From: Metarhizobium sp017305935
GTDB lineage: Bacteria; Pseudomonadota; Alphaproteobacteria; Rhizobiales; Rhizobiaceae
Reading direction: 5' to 3'
NCBI RefSeq assembly: GCF_029601685.1
Contig: NZ_JARRIR010000003.1
Location: 434,001-498,000, forward strand
DNA: 64,000 bases
Positions 59,622 through 64,000 of the stretch are shown piece by piece (the stretch's first letter is position 1; each line of letters opens with the position of its first letter). Under the pieces are notes generated by a model that saw only the letters and a list, made by a program, of their open reading frames with translations, was not told where the DNA came from and made no database searches. Made by a program: the position numbers and the translations under genes.

Positions 59622-60503
59622 ATGGCGAAAGAGATTTTGTGTGGTTTCGGCATCGACGTCGATGCCGTTGCCGGCTGGCTCGGCTCCTACGGCGGCGAGG
59701 ATTCGCCCGACGACATCTCGCGCGGCCTGTTTGCCGGCGAAGTCGGCAGCCTGCGGCTTCTCAAGCTGTTCGAACGCTTCGGAATCAAGACGACCTGGTT
59801 CATCCCCGGCCACTCGATCGAGACCTTCCCGGAGCAGATGCAGGCGGTTGCCGATGCCGGCCACGAGATCGGCATTCACGGCTATACCCATGAAAACCCG
59901 ATCGCCATGACGCGCGAGCAGGAAACCGAAGTGCTCGACAAGTGCATCGATCTGGTGACCAAGCTCTCTGGCAAGCGCCCGACTGGCTATGTCGCGCCCT
60001 GGTGGGAATTCTCCACCGTCACCAACGAGTTGCTGCTCGAACGCGGCATCAAGTACGATCATTCGCTGATGCACAACGACTTCACGCCCTATTACGTGCG
60101 TGTCGGCGATAGCTGGACCAAGATCGATTACGCCGGCAAACCGTCCGACTGGATGGTGCCGCTGAAGCGCGGGCAGGAAACCGATCTGATCGAGATCCCG
60201 GCTTCCTGGTATCTCGACGACCTGCCGCCGATGATGTTCATCAAGAAGTCGCCCAACAGCCACGGCTTCGTCAATCCGCACGATATCGAGCAGATGTGGC
60301 GCGACCAGTTCGACTGGGTCTATCGCGAGATGGATTACGCGGTCTTCCCGATCACCATCCACCCGGATGTCGCCGGCCGGCCGCAGGTGCTGATGATGCT
60401 CGAACGCCTCTATGCCCATATGATCAAGCATCCGGGCGTGAAGTTCGTCACCATGAACGAAATGGCCGACGACTTCGCCAAGCGTTTTCCGCGCAAGAAA
60501 TGA
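59622..60503 (+). CDS. NodB-fold metal-dependent deacetylase/imidase-like hydrolase
   Basis: Protein of 293 residues. The metal site is D12-x-D14 (GIDVDAVAGWLGSYGG) with H86 and H90 in IGIHGYTHENP; APWWEFS and TIHPDVAGRPQ are the other conserved motifs. This sequence pattern is that of a NodB subgroup including the Helicobacter PgdA-type protein and PuuE-like enzymes; from memory, a bacterial zinc imidase (cyclic imide hydrolase) of about 293 residues belongs to the same group. No signal peptide, so it is cytoplasmic and unlikely to act on peptidoglycan. GAAGGAG precedes ATG 59622. The downstream metallochaperone and amidase fit a Zn imidase. Confidence 0.85.
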   Translation: MAKEILCGFGIDVDAVAGWLGSYGGEDSPDDISRGLFAGEVGSLRLLKLFERFGIKTTWFIPGHSIETFPEQMQAVADAGHEIGIHGYTHENPIAMTREQETEVLDKCIDLVTKLSGKRPTGYVAPWWEFSTVTNELLLERGIKYDHSLMHNDFTPYYVRVGDSWTKIDYAGKPSDWMVPLKRGQETDLIEIPASWYLDDLPPMMFIKKSPNSHGFVNPHDIEQMWRDQFDWVYREMDYAVFPITIHPDVAGRPQVLMMLERLYAHMIKHPGVKFVTMNEMADDFAKRFPRKK

Positions 60504-60554
60504 ACCCGGACGGGGGCGGCGCGTCCGCTCCCTTTCAACGAAAGGAAAAGCGCG

Positions 60555-60884
60555 ATGTGTTCGCTATGCGGCGTTCTCGGCGGAAACGAGCACTGGACGG
60601 ATGCGGCGGCCCGGCCCGGCGTCTTCACCCGCAATGTCGAGCGCATCGACCGGCGCCGCGAGCGCGCCCGGCGCGTCTGTGCCGCCAACCGGGTGCTCGC
60701 CGCCTTCGGCATGAGCCTGTCCGACTGGCAAGGCTCGTCCTTCGTGCTCTCCACCCGCACCGGCAAGAGCGAGATGGTCGAGGATCTCGGCCATCTTTGG
60801 CCGGCGGCGGAAAAGCTCTCGGGGCGGGCCTGCGATCCGCTCGATCCCGATGTGATCGCGCGCATGGAGGCGGACAATGGTTGA
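60555..60884 (+). CDS. Small conserved-type protein with N-terminal Cys-x-x-Cys
   Basis: Protein of 109 residues, MCSLCGVLGGNEHW at the start. C2 and C5 with nearby H13 could bind a metal. The centre is helical and Arg-rich (ERIDRRRERARRVCAANRV), and the C-terminal part reads VEDLGHLWPAAEKL. GAAAGGAAAAG lies before ATG 60555. Its stop lies eight bases inside the COG0523 gene, implying coupling. I know no function for it. A metal-related helper role for the GTPase or deacetylase is suggested by context only. Confidence 0.75.
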   Translation: MCSLCGVLGGNEHWTDAAARPGVFTRNVERIDRRRERARRVCAANRVLAAFGMSLSDWQGSSFVLSTRTGKSEMVEDLGHLWPAAEKLSGRACDPLDPDVIARMEADNG

Positions 60885-61953
60885 AACGCCGGTCTTCACG
60901 CCGGTGCATCTGCTGACCGGCTTTCTCGGTTCCGGCAAGACGACGTTGCTGAAGCGCCTGCTCGCCGATCCGGCGCTGTCCGATTGCGCCGTGCTGATCA
61001 ACGAGTTCGGCGATGTCGGCCTCGACCACCACCTCGTCGAGCGCATCGACGAGACCATGGTCCTGCTGCAATCGGGCTGCGTGTGCTGCACGGTGCGCGG
61101 CGAGCTGGCCGATGCGCTGCGCGATCTGCATTCCAGGCGGGAGCGAGGCCTCATCCCGGCCTTTGCCCGTGTTGTCATCGAAAGCACCGGACTTGCCGAT
61201 CCGTTCCCCGTGCTCTCGACGCTGAAATCCGATCCCGTGCTGCGCCACCACTTTCGCGCCGGCAGCGTCGTGACCACCGTCGATGCCGTCAACGGGTTTT
61301 CGCAGCTCGCCACTTATGTGGAATCCACCCGCCAGGCCGCCATCGCCGACCGGCTGGTCATCACGAAAACGGATCTGCGCCAAGGCGATGCGGAGCTTTC
61401 TGCGCTCCTGTCGCGCCTTGGCGAACTCAACCCGGACGCTCCGCGCCTGATCGCCGGCGAAGACGGCCCCGACGCGGAAACGCTCTTTGGCGACGACGAC
61501 GCGCAACGGGCGGCCGGGCTCCACTCGCCGAGCGGCTTTTATTGCGATGCCCCGGCCTTGCAGGTGACGGCGGACGGCGTGACGCGGCACACCGCCATTT
61601 CCTCCTTCGTCATCGCCGTCGACGAACCCGTCGATTGGACCGGTTTCGGCGTCTGGCTGACCATGCTTCTCAACCGCCATGGCGCCCGCGTGCTGCGGGT
61701 GAAGGGCATTCTGGCGCTGGCGGGCGAGGAGCGTCCGGTCGCGGTGCATGGTGTGCAGCATCTCGTTCATCCGCCGGTCCACCTTGCCGGCTGGCCTTCG
61801 GCGGAACGGTCCTCGCGCCTCGTCTTTATTGTTGACGGCCTCGATGTGAACCTGTTGAAACGGTCGTTCAACGCCTTCGCGCTTGCCGGGAGGGCCAGGA
61901 CCCGCCCGCAGCCCGAGGCAGCGTCACAGACCCGCAACGCCCAGAACCCTTGA
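60877..61953 (+). CDS. COG0523-family GTPase (CobW/P47K type metallochaperone)
   Basis: Protein of 358 residues. G1 loop GFLGSGKTT (15-23), INEFGDVGLD, the metal-binding C68-x-C70-C71 in SGCVCCTV, IESTGLADP and VITKTD (G4) are present, then a CobW C-terminal domain (VLRVKGILAL, HGVQHL). Members deliver zinc or other metals to specific enzymes with GTP hydrolysis. The neighbouring NodB-type metallohydrolase is the plausible client. It overlaps the gene upstream by eight bases and shares TGATG with the next start. Confidence 0.92.
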   Translation: MVETPVFTPVHLLTGFLGSGKTTLLKRLLADPALSDCAVLINEFGDVGLDHHLVERIDETMVLLQSGCVCCTVRGELADALRDLHSRRERGLIPAFARVVIESTGLADPFPVLSTLKSDPVLRHHFRAGSVVTTVDAVNGFSQLATYVESTRQAAIADRLVITKTDLRQGDAELSALLSRLGELNPDAPRLIAGEDGPDAETLFGDDDAQRAAGLHSPSGFYCDAPALQVTADGVTRHTAISSFVIAVDEPVDWTGFGVWLTMLLNRHGARVLRVKGILALAGEERPVAVHGVQHLVHPPVHLAGWPSAERSSRLVFIVDGLDVNLLKRSFNAFALAGRARTRPQPEAASQTRNAQNP

Positions 61954-63185
61954 TGAACAAGCATTCCCCGAAAGTGGTCCCCGCAGCCCCCGCCGTCCAT
62001 ACGGCCGGACGCCCGAGGCTGCGCGTGCTCGGAACGGCGATCTCGCTGCTGGAGGAACTGCGGCTGAAGGCGCAGGCCGATCTCGGCATCGACGTCTGCT
62101 TCGACAACAACGATTTCATCGTCACCCAGCACAAGGCCGCGCAGGAGCCCGACAGTTACGACATCTACGACCAGTGTTTCCACAATCTCGATATCGTCTG
62201 GTACTGGCGCGCCATCCAGCCGATCGATATCGCGCGCATCGCGCTCTGGGACGAGATCAACGACCTGACGAAGATCGGGCAGATCGGCCCGAGTGCCCGC
62301 ATGGGGCAGGGGGATGTGCCGGCACGCAAGCTTTACGTGCAGCCGAGCCTCGCGCTCGGCGATACGCCGACCGGGCGCATCTCCATGCTGCCGACGACTC
62401 ACAATTTCGACAGCTTCGCCTATCGCGGCGATGCGCCGGCGCATGCGCCGCCGATCACCAGCTGGGCGGCGCTGCTCGACGAGCGCTGGAGCGGCCGGGC
62501 CGCCCTCGTCGACGAGCCGGCCATCGGCATCTTCGATGCGGCGCTGGCGGCCCAGGCGGCAGGGCTGATGAGCTTCGGCAATATCGGCAACATGACCGTC
62601 GACGAGATCGACCAGCTGGTCGATATCCTGGAAGCGCGGCGCAAGGTGGGTTTCTTCCGCAGCTTCTGGCGCACGGCTGAGGACGCCGCGCGTCTGATGA
62701 TCCACGGCGAAACCGACATCCAGAGCATGTGGTCCACGGGCATCGGCATTCTCAACAGCCAGGGTTTTCCCGTCGAGCAGGCCGCGCCGGTGGAAGGTTA
62801 TCGCGCCTGGCACGGGGGCCTGTGCCTTTCCCGCCATCTTTCGGGCCGGATGCTCGACGTCGCGTATGAGTATCTCAACTGGTGGATTTCCGGCTGGCCG
62901 GGCGCAGTGGTCGCCCGCCAGGGCTATTATATTTCCACGCCGGAGCGCTCGCGCCGCTACATGACGGCGGCTGAATGGGACTACTGGTACGAAGGCCTCC
63001 CGGCGCGCGAGGATCTGCCGGGGCCGGACGGCGCGCTTCGCATCAAGCGCGGCGCCGTGCGCAGCGGCGGCTCCTACTGGCAGCGCGCCAACGGCATCGC
63101 CGTCTGGAACACCACCATGGATGAACACAATTATCTCGTCCGCCGCTGGATGCAGCTCGTCGGACGCGCAGAGAAGGACATCTGA
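61953..63185 (+). CDS. Solute-binding-protein-like protein without signal peptide (PotD-related)
   Basis: Protein of 410 residues from ATG 61953. The C-terminal two thirds follows the PotD-type protein at 57187 closely in order: SWAALLDERWSGRAAL, EGYRAWHGGLCLS, YLNWWISGWPG, ARQGYYISTPERSRR, WDYWYEGLPA, then a WN/HNY-rich end. There is no Tat or Sec signal: the N-terminus (NKHSPKVVPAAPAVHT) is hydrophilic and leads directly into the first strand (RLRVLGTAISLLEEL). It therefore probably stays in the cytoplasm, as a ligand-storing, sensing or enzyme-partner protein, unless the export signal was lost. Confidence 0.85.
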   Translation: MNKHSPKVVPAAPAVHTAGRPRLRVLGTAISLLEELRLKAQADLGIDVCFDNNDFIVTQHKAAQEPDSYDIYDQCFHNLDIVWYWRAIQPIDIARIALWDEINDLTKIGQIGPSARMGQGDVPARKLYVQPSLALGDTPTGRISMLPTTHNFDSFAYRGDAPAHAPPITSWAALLDERWSGRAALVDEPAIGIFDAALAAQAAGLMSFGNIGNMTVDEIDQLVDILEARRKVGFFRSFWRTAEDAARLMIHGETDIQSMWSTGIGILNSQGFPVEQAAPVEGYRAWHGGLCLSRHLSGRMLDVAYEYLNWWISGWPGAVVARQGYYISTPERSRRYMTAAEWDYWYEGLPAREDLPGPDGALRIKRGAVRSGGSYWQRANGIAVWNTTMDEHNYLVRRWMQLVGRAEKDI

Positions 63186-63187
63186 CC

Positions 63188-64000
63188 ATGCCGGCCCGTT
63201 CGATCGCCCAGCTTTCCGTTCTCCTGCAATCGGGCGCGCTCGATCCGCGCGACCTGGCCGAGGAGACGCTGGCGGAGATCGCGGCTCATCCGGACAAGGC
63301 GATCTTCACCGTCATGACGACGGCGCGGGCGAGAACCGAGGCGGACGCGGCCGGCAAGCGGCTGCGTGAAGGCCGCTCGCGCGGCGCTCTGGAAGGCATT
63401 CCCGTCGCCTGGAAGGATCTGTTCGATCTCGAGGGACTGCCGACGACCGCCGGTTCGCGCGTGCTGCGGGCAAGTGCGCCGGCATCGAAGGATGCCGCCG
63501 TGGTCCGGGCGCTTGCCGGTGCGGGCATGGTGAGCATCGGGCGGGTGAACATGAGCGAGTTCGCCTTTTCCGGCCTCGGCATCAATCCGCATTACGGCAC
63601 GCCGCGCAATCCGGCGTCGCCGGCCGGCGAGCACCGTATTCCCGGCGGCTCTTCCTCCGGTTCGGGGGTGGCGGTCGCGGCCGGGCTCGTGCCGGTGTCG
63701 ATCGGCACGGATACCGGCGGGTCGATCCGCATCCCGGCCGCCTTCAACGGCGTCGTCGGCTACAAGGCGACCCGTGGGCGCTATGCGATGCAAGGGGTAT
63801 TTCCGCTGGCGAAAAGCCTCGATTCCCTCGGGCCCCTCTGCCGCACTGTGCAGGACGCCGTCTGGATCGACGCGGCGATGCGCGGCCTGCCGGCGGTAGA
63901 TGCGCCACAGCGCCCCGATCCGGCCGATCTGTCCTTCGTCATTCCTGAGACGGTCGTCTTCGACGGTGCGGAGCCGGCGGTCGTTGTCGCCTTCGAGGCC
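63188..64000 (+). CDS. Amidase signature-family protein (5' part; runs past the window end)
   Basis: The first 271 codons are visible with no stop. The catalytic triad is in place: K76 (VAWKDLFD), cis-Ser S155 (GGSSSGSG) and nucleophile S179 (GTDTGGSIRIPA). PARTIAL-family features such as NMSEFAFSGLGINPHYGTP precede the Ser-rich loop. These enzymes hydrolyse amides to acid and ammonia. Starting two bases after the leaderless binding-like gene, it is the last visible gene of the operon. A half-amide produced by an imidase would be a fitting substrate (inference). Confidence 0.92.
   Translation, partial: MPARSIAQLSVLLQSGALDPRDLAEETLAEIAAHPDKAIFTVMTTARARTEADAAGKRLREGRSRGALEGIPVAWKDLFDLEGLPTTAGSRVLRASAPASKDAAVVRALAGAGMVSIGRVNMSEFAFSGLGINPHYGTPRNPASPAGEHRIPGGSSSGSGVAVAAGLVPVSIGTDTGGSIRIPAAFNGVVGYKATRGRYAMQGVFPLAKSLDSLGPLCRTVQDAVWIDAAMRGLPAVDAPQRPDPADLSFVIPETVVFDGAEPAVVVAFEA

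Noticed and set aside
59622..60503. Peptidoglycan deacetylase acting on the cell wall
   Set aside because: The protein lacks any export signal and lies in a cytoplasmic catabolic operon; the similarity is to a subgroup that also contains imidase-like enzymes.
1..64000. tRNA, rRNA, riboswitch, CRISPR array or replication origin
   Set aside because: No cloverleaf-like, repeat-spacer or iteron pattern was noticed on either strand; small RNAs cannot be excluded by eye.

Overview
The window is high-GC bacterial DNA packed with ABC importers, short-chain dehydrogenases (SDRs) and GntR, IclR, LysR, AraC and XRE regulators. This style is typical of an accessory or chromid region of a Rhizobiaceae-like alphaproteobacterium (inferred from gene content and codon style; no 16S or other marker is present). 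No tRNA, rRNA, insertion sequence or CRISPR array was seen.

Layout. (A) 1-4265: the tail of a minus-strand oligopeptide-type ABC operon ends in a short stretch of four gene remnants: oppF-like, Eis-like acetyltransferase, sulfurtransferase and a GntR/FCD regulator. (B) 4371-18879: a catabolic cluster with an IclR regulator, enoyl-CoA hydratase-like protein, AMP-forming ligase, Zn alcohol dehydrogenase, an aldehyde dehydrogenase broken by an in-frame TAG, an acetoacetate decarboxylase-like protein, three SDRs, a complete branched-chain amino-acid-type importer (binding protein, two permeases, two ATPases) and an XRE-cupin regulator. (C) 18935-19594: a lone minus-strand protein of unknown function. 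(D) 20139-37013: two importers (oligopeptide-type and polar-amino-acid-type) flank a non-phosphorylative acid-sugar pathway: two enolase-superfamily dehydratases, a mutarotase, an SMP-30 lactonase, three SDRs, an FAH-family hydrolase and a PIG-L deacetylase. A GntR/FCD regulator follows, and a shared 16-bp operator lies at both transporter promoters. (E) 37129-41543: ABC-F ATPase, MFS transporter, small secreted protein and AraC regulator.

(F) 41776-64000: a stretch centred on cyclic amides. It holds hyuB-hyuA (hydantoinase/5-oxoprolinase family), a LysR regulator, a pxpA-BCCP-biotin carboxylase-pxpB-pxpC operon, a GntR regulator with two winged-helix domains, and a long operon. The long operon encodes a spermidine/putrescine-type importer with two ATPases, two SDRs, a NodB-fold deacetylase/imidase-like enzyme, a small Cys protein, a COG0523 metallochaperone GTPase, a second solute-binding-protein-like protein without a signal peptide, and an amidase cut by the window end.

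How it works together (inference). Each cluster pairs one importer with a short oxidative or hydrolytic pathway and a dedicated regulator. The most unusual parts are the right-hand cyclic-amide region (a split urea-carboxylase-like set, and an imidase/amidase plus Zn-chaperone operon), the operator family shared between clusters B and D, and the remnant zone and nonsense mutation, which suggest that clusters A and B are decaying.
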